From an uncultured Pelagibacteraceae bacterium (GTDB lineage Bacteria; Pseudomonadota; Alphaproteobacteria; Pelagibacterales; Pelagibacteraceae): a stretch of 64,000 bases of DNA. Of the stretch, positions 20,202 to 28,706 are shown in pieces (positions within the stretch are counted from its first letter, which is position 1; every line of letters starts with the position of its first letter). The notes under the pieces are model-generated. The model searched no databases and was not told the origin of the DNA. It was given only the letters and a program-made list of their open reading frames with translations. The stretch is from contig CACHUN010000002.1 of the NCBI GenBank assembly GCA_902583075.1, positions 27,501-91,500 on the forward strand, in the 5' to 3' direction. The translations under genes were made by a program, and so were the position numbers.

Positions 20202-20732
20202 ATGGACTCATTTGAAATTAATAAAATTATAGCAGCGGTAGTTGTTATTTTTGTTGTTATATTTGGTATAACTAAAATTTCAGACATTATCTATTACGTA
20301 GAGAAGCCGAGCCAATCAGCTTATAAAGTTGAATTTGCTGAAACAGATAGCACAAAAGCTTCTGCGGATGTTGAAGCCGTTGATATTTCTGCTCTATTAG
20401 CCATGGGAAATGTTGATCATGGAAAGAAAGTATTTAAGAAATGTAGCGCATGTCATTCAATTAAAAAAGGTGGAAGAAACAATATTGGGCCTGCACTTTA
20501 TAATGTACTGGGTAGAAATATGGGTGCTCTTGAAGATTATAAGTATTCAAAAGCCTTAATAGCATTTGGAAAAGATTGGACATTCCAAGAGATGAATAGT
20601 TTTTTAATAAAACCTGCTTCATATATAAAGGGTACCAAAATGGCTTTCGCAGGGTTAAAAAAAGAGAAAGATAGAGCCTCAGTAATTCTATATATGAATG
20701 CTAATGCTGATAATCCTTTACAACTACCTTAG
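20202..20732 (+). CDS. Membrane-anchored class I cytochrome c
   Basis: N-terminal TM segment, CSACHSIKKGG haem site, distal GTKMAFAG Met ligand. Confidence 0.93.
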   Translation: MDSFEINKIIAAVVVIFVVIFGITKISDIIYYVEKPSQSAYKVEFAETDSTKASADVEAVDISALLAMGNVDHGKKVFKKCSACHSIKKGGRNNIGPALYNVLGRNMGALEDYKYSKALIAFGKDWTFQEMNSFLIKPASYIKGTKMAFAGLKKEKDRASVILYMNANADNPLQLP

Positions 20733-21656
20733 TTTGCCAAAACAATATAATAAAATACTCTTTTGAACATAAACTCTGTTTAGAGCTTGTTGCCATACTT
20801 TAGATTGTTTCCCAAGAAATACTTCTTTTGTAACTTCACTTCCTCTTGGTAGGCAATGTAGAAATATTGCATCTTTCTTGGCTAATTTCATAGTTTTTGT
20901 ATCCACTTTAAAATTTTTAAATGATTTAAGTTTCTTTTTCTTATTCACTTTATCGTTTAAAGAAATGATTTTGTCTGTCATTACAACATCAGAATTTTTA
21001 ATAGCTATTTCTTTTTTATTAAAAATTTTTATTTTTCCTTTTTGTTTTTTTATCAAAGAAATAAGCTTTTTATTTGGCTGATAGCTTTTAGGGCATGCAA
21101 TATTTAGGTAAACAGAGAATTTTATACAAACTTCTATTAAGCTATTCATCATATTGTTGTTAGCATCTCCTATCCAACATAGTTTTAATTTTGAAATACT
21201 TTTCTTTTTAATTTCTTGAATAGTAAAAATATCTGACAAAACCTGAGTGGGATGTGAGGATGGACTTAATCCATTAATTATTGGTATACTTGAATATTTT
21301 TTGAATTGATCTAATTTTTTATCCGAATCTGTTCTCAACATAAAAGCATTACCATAAGTTGATAAAATTTTAGATGTATCAGCTATACTTTCGCCACCAA
21401 TACCTAAGTGTAACTCTTCTGGTCTTAACGTTAAAGATCCTCCACCTAATTGTTTAATAGCCAAATAAAAACTTAATCTAGTTCTAAGGCTAGATTTTTC
21501 AAACATCTGTAAAAGAATTTTACCCTTTAAAGGTGAGTCTTTGTCTGGATCAAGGGTATTTAATTTTTTTCTTTTTGATTTTCTATTTTCTGCATCAGAA
21601 ATAATTTTTTTTAAATCCTTTAGAGGAACATCTCTAATATGAAGAAAGTTTTTCAT
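20724..21656 (-). CDS. argF: Ornithine carbamoyltransferase
   Basis: FEKSSLRTRLSF, HPTQVLSDIFTI, HCLPRG; adjacent to argD. Confidence 0.9.
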   Translation of the reverse strand: MKNFLHIRDVPLKDLKKIISDAENRKSKRKKLNTLDPDKDSPLKGKILLQMFEKSSLRTRLSFYLAIKQLGGGSLTLRPEELHLGIGGESIADTSKILSTYGNAFMLRTDSDKKLDQFKKYSSIPIINGLSPSSHPTQVLSDIFTIQEIKKKSISKLKLCWIGDANNNMMNSLIEVCIKFSVYLNIACPKSYQPNKKLISLIKKQKGKIKIFNKKEIAIKNSDVVMTDKIISLNDKVNKKKKLKSFKNFKVDTKTMKLAKKDAIFLHCLPRGSEVTKEVFLGKQSKVWQQALNRVYVQKSILLYCFGKLR

Positions 21657-22825
21657 TATTTTTTATATCCTTCACAAACTTTATTGATAATTTTTAAAGC
21701 GACATTTATTTCATTTTTATTTACATTTAATGGGGGCAAAATTCTTATAACATTTTCAGCTGCTCTAATTGTTAGTAGTTTATTTTTCAGTAAACTTTGT
21801 ATGAACTTTGTCTGGTCATGATATAATTGTATTCCCAGAATTAATCCTATTCCTCTTATATCTTTAATAATATTTGGAAATTTGATTTTAATTTTATTTA
21901 ATTCTGAAATAAAATATTTTGAATTACTTTTTATTTTTGAAAGAAAGCCTTTTCTGAAAATTTCGTCCATTACAGCATTACCAACTGACATTGCTAAAGG
22001 GTTACCACCAAAAGTAGATCCATGTGTGCCTGGAACCATAGCCTTAGAAACTTTTTTTGTCATTAACACTGCACCTATTGGGAACCCACCTCCAATTCCT
22101 TTTGCAATTGGAACTATATCTGGCTTTATGTTTGCATATTCATAAGAAAAAAACTTACCTGATCTGCCAATTCCACACTGAACTTCATCTAAAATTAGAA
22201 GAATTTTTTTTTGATCACATAACTTTCTCAATTCTCTAAGACACCATGAAGGTATGACTTTAATACCTCCCTCGCCCATTATTGGTTCAATCATTATTGC
22301 CGCTGTTTTGCTTGTAATTTTTCTTTTTAGTTCCTTGTGGTTCCCAAATTTAAAATGATCAAATCCACCCACTTTTGGTCCAAATCCTTCAATCATTTTT
22401 TTAGATCCACTGGCATTTATTGCTGCGATAGTTCTTCCGTGAAAAGAATTTTTTATACATAAGATTCTATTTTTTTTTTTTTTACCCATTGAATAGAAAT
22501 ATCTTCTAGCAACTTTTATAGCAGCCTCAGTAGCTTCTGCTCCACTATTTTGAAAAATAACTGCATCAGCAAAAGTTCTCTTTGTTAATTTTTTAGCTAA
22601 TTCCTCTCCCTCTGGAATTATGAAGGAGTTAGAAACATGCCAAAGTTTTTTTGATTGTTTGTTTATTGCTTTTACTAAATTTGGATTGGTATGACCTAAA
22701 GAGTTAACAGCAATTCCTTGAACAAAATCTAAGAACTTTATTCCTTTTTTTGTATACAAATAAGATCCTTTACCTTTAGTGAAAGATAGGTTTCTTCTTT
22801 TATAGTTTTTTGCTAAAGAACTCAT
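21656..22825 (-). CDS. argD: Acetylornithine aminotransferase
   Basis: FQNSGAEATEAAIKVAR, LILDEVQCGIGRSGKFF, GTHGSTFGGNPLA. Confidence 0.95.
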   Translation of the reverse strand: MSSLAKNYKRRNLSFTKGKGSYLYTKKGIKFLDFVQGIAVNSLGHTNPNLVKAINKQSKKLWHVSNSFIIPEGEELAKKLTKRTFADAVIFQNSGAEATEAAIKVARRYFYSMGKKKKNRILCIKNSFHGRTIAAINASGSKKMIEGFGPKVGGFDHFKFGNHKELKRKITSKTAAIMIEPIMGEGGIKVIPSWCLRELRKLCDQKKILLILDEVQCGIGRSGKFFSYEYANIKPDIVPIAKGIGGGFPIGAVLMTKKVSKAMVPGTHGSTFGGNPLAMSVGNAVMDEIFRKGFLSKIKSNSKYFISELNKIKIKFPNIIKDIRGIGLILGIQLYHDQTKFIQSLLKNKLLTIRAAENVIRILPPLNVNKNEINVALKIINKVCEGYKK

Positions 22826-22832
22826 ATTTATA

Positions 22833-23645
22833 TTATGATTTAATTTTATAACCTTTGTGCACTAGATGGTACGCAAAAAAAGTAATAATCAAACTTAAAA
22901 AAGTTAATAATGCAATACCAAATGTTACCGACCCATCTAATTGACCAATAAATGAAAATCTAAATCCATCTATCATATGAAAAAAAGGGTTATAATTACT
23001 TAAAACTTTTAAAAATTCAGGCAATCTATCGATACTATAAAAAGTTCCACTTAAAAAACTTAAAGGTACAATTATAAAATTGGTAACTGTACTCATTTGA
23101 TCAAATTTATCTGCATATAATCCAACAATTATCCCTAATGACCCCATAAATAATCCACCTAAAAATAAGTAAATAAACCACAAAAGAAAATTTTGTATGT
23201 ATAGATCTATAAAAAATATAAATATTAAAGTTGAAGCTGAGGCAATTAGTAAACCTCTTGCGGCTGATGCAAATGTAATTGCAAATACTACCTCTGATGC
23301 AGATAAAGGACTATGAACTACATCAGTAATTGTACCCATCATCTTTCCCATCATTAAAGAAGAGCTTGAGTGAGCAAAACTTTGTTGAATTACTTGCATC
23401 ATTATCAAACCGCTCGCTAAAAATTTTATATATGTAACTCCTAATACATTGGCTCTTTGATCACCAATAGCTAAAGATATAACAGTTAAAAATAATATGC
23501 TTGTTAAAATTGGACCAAATAAAGTTTGTCCAGAAACTGTTAAAAATCTCAGAACCTCCTTCTTAAATAAAGAGTAAGTCCCAACCCAATTAACAAGTCC
23601 AAATCTTTTAGAACCTATTTGATATTTTTTCTGTAATTCAACCAT
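22833..23645 (-). CDS. ABC-2 type transporter permease (no adjacent ATPase)
   Basis: Six hydrophobic segments; NodJ/ABC-2 family pattern LFGPILTSILFLTVISLAIG...GTFYSIDRLPEFLKVLSNYNPFFHMIDGFR. Confidence 0.85.
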   Translation of the reverse strand: MVELQKKYQIGSKRFGLVNWVGTYSLFKKEVLRFLTVSGQTLFGPILTSILFLTVISLAIGDQRANVLGVTYIKFLASGLIMMQVIQQSFAHSSSSLMMGKMMGTITDVVHSPLSASEVVFAITFASAARGLLIASASTLIFIFFIDLYIQNFLLWFIYLFLGGLFMGSLGIIVGLYADKFDQMSTVTNFIIVPLSFLSGTFYSIDRLPEFLKVLSNYNPFFHMIDGFRFSFIGQLDGSVTFGIALLTFLSLIITFFAYHLVHKGYKIKS

Positions 23646-23771
23646 AAGTATTTATTAATAAACTTTTTTATTAATATTTGTTAAAAAACAGAAAAAAAAG
23701 CTTGTTAAAATTTACTAACTATGATTCAAGATAATGTTATAAGTGAAAATATACATACTAAATATTGTATT

Positions 23772-24269
23772 ATGAGCTGGACAGACGATAAAGTCAATAA
23801 ATTAAAGGATCTTTGGGGAAAAGGTCAAACAGCAAGTCAGATTGCGGAAATAATTGGGGGGGTTAGCAGAAATGCGGTTATTGGTAAAGCCCATAGACTA
23901 AATTTATCGGCAAAAATTAAAACTCGATCAATAATATCGCAAAACAATAACCAGACAACAGCATCAACTAAAAATAACCTGAAAAAATTAAGCAGGAAAC
24001 ACAGATTTAAATCTTTACTTTTAGATAAGAGCTTTGAACCAGCTAAAAATCTACAATTAGAAGAGTTAAATGAACATACTTGTAAATATATGGAAGGTCA
24101 TCCAGATGACAAGGATTCATCTTTTTGTGGAAGAAAAACAATTGAAAAATTTTCCTATTGTCCGTTACATCTAATGATTGTTTTTCAACCAAAAGGAAAG
24201 AAAGAAGAAGTGGTAGACAAAGAGGGTGAAGTTCCAAAATTTATTGAAAAAAAAGTGAAATCTGCTTAA
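23772..24269 (+). CDS. gcrA: GcrA cell cycle regulator family
   Basis: MSWTDDKVNKLKDLWGKGQTASQIAEIIGGVSRNAVIGKAHRLNLSA. Start moved from ORF-track 23721 to the conserved MSWT ATG. Confidence 0.93.
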   Translation: MSWTDDKVNKLKDLWGKGQTASQIAEIIGGVSRNAVIGKAHRLNLSAKIKTRSIISQNNNQTTASTKNNLKKLSRKHRFKSLLLDKSFEPAKNLQLEELNEHTCKYMEGHPDDKDSSFCGRKTIEKFSYCPLHLMIVFQPKGKKEEVVDKEGEVPKFIEKKVKSA

Positions 24270-24542
24270 CTATTTCAGTATTTTATCTTTAGCTCTTTTA
24301 AACTCTTCATCGTTTAATATTCCTTTATCATGCAAGTCTTTTAATTCTTTCAGTTGATTTATAATTTCTAAATTATGGTTTTCATTTACCGTATTAATTT
24401 CATTATCTCTATTTTGATCTAAATTTATTTCTTCTTTAATATTTTGTTTCGCCTCTACTCCTCTAGTTATTGCTTTGACTGCAATTGATAAGACAAAAAT
24501 TAAAATTACAAAAACAATAAAATATATAATATTTGCTATCAT
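24270..24542 (-). CDS. Small membrane protein with C-terminal SHOCT-like motif
   Basis: TM helix plus ELKDLHDKGILNDEEFKRAKDKIL. Confidence 0.8.
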   Translation of the reverse strand: MIANIIYFIVFVILIFVLSIAVKAITRGVEAKQNIKEEINLDQNRDNEINTVNENHNLEIINQLKELKDLHDKGILNDEEFKRAKDKILK

Positions 24543-24546
24543 AAGA

Positions 24547-25503
24547 TCATTTTTTCACTTTTTTTGAATACTGACCACCACTTGTCCAATTATAGCTGTA
24601 AAGATTAATTTGTTCTTCAAAATTTTTATTTGCTAACATTTTTAAATCAAAATTGGTTTTATATTTTTTAGAAACAATATTATCATACTTTAATAATTTT
24701 AGCTGATCAATTGTTAGCAAGGGATTTGGCAACAATTGAAATAATCTAGCATTAATTTTGGCTAAAGATAAAGGTATTGGGAGCAATAATCTTTTCTTTT
24801 TAATAGATTGAAGTATTTTTAAAATTATATCTTTAAATGTGATAATTTCTGGTCCAATACATTCAATTGTCTCATTTTTAATTTTTTTTTGTACAATTTC
24901 AAATATAATATTTGATAAATCTGAAACATGTATAGGAGTAAATTTTGTTTTTCCATTATAGTATAAAGGCATTATAGGAATTAAACTTAATAAACTCATA
25001 AATTTTGTTGTGAAATTATCGTCTACTGAATAAACAATTGAGGGTTTTAATATGACTGACTCAGGAAAATTTTGTCTTACTTTTTGCTCACCACTTAGTT
25101 TGCTCACAGCATAATTACTATCAATTGCTGACTCAATACCAAGAGCAGATAAATGAATAAATTGTTCAATAGAGTATTTGGAAGATAGCTTTGATAACAG
25201 AGAGGGTAAATCAGAGTGAATTATTTTAAAGTTATTTTTTTTTTTCTCGTATAGAATTCCAATCAAATTTATACAGACAGTAGATTTTTTTATCAATCTA
25301 GATATATTTTTTTCATTAAATATTTTAATCTCCTCTAGTTCAAGGTATCCATAATTTGATTGTGTTTTAATTTGATAGCCTTTTTGATGTATACTTCTGG
25401 TTACTGCAATAACTTTATAGTTATTTCTTGTAAATTTCCTTATAAGTGATTTGCCTATTTGACCAGAGGAACCAAATATTAAAATTGAATCCTGATTTTT
25501 CAT
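24547..25503 (-). CDS. NAD(P)-binding SDR-like protein, complex I NDUFA9 subunit family
   Basis: ILIFGSSGQIGKSLIRKF, SALGIES..SNYAVSKLSGEQKVR, ILKPSIVYS. Confidence 0.85.
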   Translation of the reverse strand: MKNQDSILIFGSSGQIGKSLIRKFTRNNYKVIAVTRSIHQKGYQIKTQSNYGYLELEEIKIFNEKNISRLIKKSTVCINLIGILYEKKKNNFKIIHSDLPSLLSKLSSKYSIEQFIHLSALGIESAIDSNYAVSKLSGEQKVRQNFPESVILKPSIVYSVDDNFTTKFMSLLSLIPIMPLYYNGKTKFTPIHVSDLSNIIFEIVQKKIKNETIECIGPEIITFKDIILKILQSIKKKRLLLPIPLSLAKINARLFQLLPNPLLTIDQLKLLKYDNIVSKKYKTNFDLKMLANKNFEEQINLYSYNWTSGGQYSKKVKK

Positions 25504-25520
25504 ATATATATATCTACTTA

Positions 25521-26132
25521 ATGAATTTAGATATTAAATTACATAAAAAAGATTTACCAGACGAAATAAAGTTCAGTGACAAGATAGCTATTGACTGCGA
25601 GTTTACAGGACTAAACATTGAGAGAGATAGACTTTGCTTAGTTCAAATCTCCTCAGGTATGAACGACGCTCACATCATTCAGTTAGATAAAGACGATTAC
25701 AACGCACCAAATCTAAAAAAAGTATTAAATGACAAAAATATAAACAAATTATTCCATTATGCTAGAGCTGACCTTTTATTTATAAAAAAATACCTAAATA
25801 TAGATGTTCAAAATGTAAATTGCACAAAAATTATGAGCAAAATTGGACGAAGCTATTCAGATAAGCATGGATTAAAAGATTTAGTTAAAGAATTTATAAG
25901 TATAGATATTAGTAAACAATTACAAATATCGGATTTTGGGGGCGAATTATCTGACAAACAGCTAAAGTATTGTGCAAATGATGTTATTTATCTGCACAAG
26001 ATTTACGATGCTTTGTTAATTATTTTAGAAAGAGAGAAAAGATTAAGTCTTTATGAAAAAACAATAAAATTTGTCAATACAAGAGTTGAATTAGATTTTG
26101 CGGCTTTTAATGAAGATATTTGGTCACACTAA
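25521..26132 (+). CDS. rnd: Ribonuclease D-like DEDDy exonuclease, short form without obvious HRDC domain
   Basis: IAIDCEFTGLNIERDRLCLVQIS...HYARADLLFIKK...YCANDVIYLHKIY. Start placed at ATG 25521. Confidence 0.9.
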   Translation: MNLDIKLHKKDLPDEIKFSDKIAIDCEFTGLNIERDRLCLVQISSGMNDAHIIQLDKDDYNAPNLKKVLNDKNINKLFHYARADLLFIKKYLNIDVQNVNCTKIMSKIGRSYSDKHGLKDLVKEFISIDISKQLQISDFGGELSDKQLKYCANDVIYLHKIYDALLIILEREKRLSLYEKTIKFVNTRVELDFAAFNEDIWSH

Positions 26133-27113
26133 ATGAGGGATAAAAAATTAACAATTATTGCCAAAGAAGTTGTTAAACTTGAAATAGAAGCCTTAAAAAA
26201 ACTCCAATTAATTATTGGTAAATCTTTTGAAAAGATAATTAAAACTATAATTAATTGCAAAAATGGAAAAGTTATAGTTTCTGGTGTTGGGAAAAGTGGT
26301 ATAATCGCAAAAAAATGGTCTGCAACTTTATCTTCAACAGGGACACCTTCCTTTTTTTTAGATGCCTCAGATGCAAGTCATGGGGATATGGGGCAAATTA
26401 CATCTAATGATATTGTTATTTTAATTAGTTTAAGTGGGCAGAGTGATGAATTAAAAAATATAATACAATACACATCACGCAACAAAAATATAAAATTGAT
26501 TGGTATAACCTCAAAAAAAGATTCTATTTTATATAAAAATTCTAATTTAAAATTTTTGCTTCCTAATGTAAAAGAAGCTGGGCCTGGTAGTTTTGTGCCT
26601 ACATCTTCCACCATTATTCAAATGGCTCTAGGAGATGCAATTGCAATAACTTGTATGCAATTTAAAAAGTTTAGTAAGGTTGATTTTAAAAAATTCCATC
26701 CTAGCGGTTCTCTATCAGTTAAACTAAAAACAGTTGAGGATATAATGTTGGTTGGTAAAAAAATTCCATTTGCTAATGAAAATATAAATATGAGGAGTGC
26801 TCTGAGAGCAATTTCAAAAAAAAAGCTTGGTACTTTGGTAATTAAAGGTAATAATCAAAAAACCACTGGAATAATTACAGATGGAGACATTAAAAGACTA
26901 TCAAATTTAAATGAAAATTATCAAAGTTTAATTATTAAAAAAGTTATGAAAAAAAATCCAATTAGTGTAGATAAAGATATGCTTGCAGCAGAAGCTCTGT
27001 CAATAATGAACACAAAAAAAATTACAAGCTTATGTGTACATAAGAGTAAAAAAAAGAGCAGAACCATTGGGTTTATTCACATTCACAATATTTTAGATGC
27101 AAATATTACCTAA
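26133..27113 (+). CDS. kdsD: KpsF/GutQ family sugar-phosphate isomerase (arabinose-5-phosphate isomerase)
   Basis: SIS domain GVGKSGIIAKKWSATLSSTGTPSFFLDASDASHGDMG plus two CBS domains. Confidence 0.94.
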   Translation: MRDKKLTIIAKEVVKLEIEALKKLQLIIGKSFEKIIKTIINCKNGKVIVSGVGKSGIIAKKWSATLSSTGTPSFFLDASDASHGDMGQITSNDIVILISLSGQSDELKNIIQYTSRNKNIKLIGITSKKDSILYKNSNLKFLLPNVKEAGPGSFVPTSSTIIQMALGDAIAITCMQFKKFSKVDFKKFHPSGSLSVKLKTVEDIMLVGKKIPFANENINMRSALRAISKKKLGTLVIKGNNQKTTGIITDGDIKRLSNLNENYQSLIIKKVMKKNPISVDKDMLAAEALSIMNTKKITSLCVHKSKKKSRTIGFIHIHNILDANIT

Positions 27114-27923
27114 ATGGCACTAAAGTCTTTAATACAAATTGTAATTATAACATTAATTATATCTATCCTAGGTTTTGTTTACTTAAAATACTTTAATATT
27201 GACCAAAATATCGTTGAAGAAATAAAAATTTCAGAAAAAGCAAAAGAAGAACAAATTGCTGAACTTGAAAACAAGTTGTTTGAATTGGAGACAAAAAATA
27301 TAGAACTTAGTAATAAGATTAGTGCTCAAAAGAATGAGCAAAAGGAAAATAAAATAAAATATGAAAAAGATAATAATGAGAATAAAATTGAGAAGGATAC
27401 TGAAAAAATTTTAAAAGCTGAGACACAAGAAAGTATTGAAAATGATGAAAAACTTAAAAACGACAAAACTAAACCTAAAAAAATTAAGATTAATAACCTT
27501 GTAAAAGATATTGAATACAGTTCAATAGATGAAAAAGGAAACAGATTTTACCTTAAAGCAAAATCAGGAAAATCCAATAAAAACAATAATAATATTTTAG
27601 ATCTTGAAAATGTTAGAGGACAAATAAATTCCCAAAAAAGAGATACGATATATATTATATCAGATTTTGCTCAATACAATTCTTCAAATTTAAATTCAAA
27701 ATTTTATAATAATGTAATAATTAATTATCAAGATAAAGAAATTACTTGTATAAATTTTGATATAAATATGGAAACTAATAAAGCTGTAGCATATAATGAT
27801 GTTGTAATTGTTGATCCAAATTCAGAAATGAAAGCTGGTATAGTAGAATTTGACTTGAAAACAAAAGATATAAATATAAATCCTGAAAATGCTACTACTG
27901 AAATAAAAGTAGTAACAAACTAA
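27114..27923 (+). CDS. lptC: LPS export ABC transporter periplasmic protein, LptC-like, with long charged coiled-coil insert
   Basis: N-terminal TM; C-terminal IEYSSIDEKGNRFYLKAKSG...LENVRGQI...ISDFAQYNSSNLNSKFYNNVIINYQDKEITC (OstA/LptC-like); upstream of lptB. Confidence 0.75.
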   Translation: MALKSLIQIVIITLIISILGFVYLKYFNIDQNIVEEIKISEKAKEEQIAELENKLFELETKNIELSNKISAQKNEQKENKIKYEKDNNENKIEKDTEKILKAETQESIENDEKLKNDKTKPKKIKINNLVKDIEYSSIDEKGNRFYLKAKSGKSNKNNNNILDLENVRGQINSQKRDTIYIISDFAQYNSSNLNSKFYNNVIINYQDKEITCINFDINMETNKAVAYNDVVIVDPNSEMKAGIVEFDLKTKDININPENATTEIKVVTN

Positions 27924-28699
27924 TGGCATTAATAAAAAAATTTAGAATCAAAAAATTTAAAGAGAATGAGCCTGTGCTTAAACTTGAAAAAATCTCTATG
28001 TTCTTTAATAAAAGACAGATTTTAAGTAATTTAGATTTAGCAATTAACAAGCAGGAAATTTTAGGAATGCTAGGCCCAAATGGAGTTGGAAAGTCCACAA
28101 TTTTCAATATAATTACTGGATTAAAAAGTCCAAGTTTTGGAAAAGTTATAATCAACAAAATTGATTGCACTAATATCCCGATTTACGAGAGAGCAACAAA
28201 GTTTAACATTGGTTATGTTCCTCAGTATGGAGGGTTCATACAAGACTTAACTTTATTAGAAAATTTAAAACTTGTTGCTGAAATTCATATAAAAGATAAA
28301 GAAAACAGAAAAATTAAAATTGAGAAAATTATTTCTCAGTTTGAATTAGAGCCATTATTGCAAATTAAATCTAAGCATTTATCAGGTGGCCAGAAAAAAA
28401 AGTTGGTAATTGCAATGGCATTAATAAATGATCCAAATATTTTACTTCTAGATGAGCCATTTGCTGCATTAGATATATTAACTATAAAAATGCTTCAAGA
28501 AATAATTGTAAATCTTCAATCTTTGGATAAAATTACAGTTGTAGTTTGTGATCACCAGGCAAGAGATTTGTTAAGTTGTGTTGATAGAGCAATTGTATTG
28601 TCTGATGGAAAAATTATTGCTTCAGGGAGTCCTGATGAAATTATTAAAGACTCAGGCGCAAAAACGGCATATTTTGGAGATGAATTTAAAATAAATTAA
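27923..28699 (+). CDS. lptB: LPS export ABC transporter ATP-binding protein
   Basis: GPNGVGKST, LSGGQKKKLVIAMAL, LLLDEPFAALD. Confidence 0.93.
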   Translation: MALIKKFRIKKFKENEPVLKLEKISMFFNKRQILSNLDLAINKQEILGMLGPNGVGKSTIFNIITGLKSPSFGKVIINKIDCTNIPIYERATKFNIGYVPQYGGFIQDLTLLENLKLVAEIHIKDKENRKIKIEKIISQFELEPLLQIKSKHLSGGQKKKLVIAMALINDPNILLLDEPFAALDILTIKMLQEIIVNLQSLDKITVVVCDHQARDLLSCVDRAIVLSDGKIIASGSPDEIIKDSGAKTAYFGDEFKIN

Positions 28700-28706
28700 T
28701 TCATCC

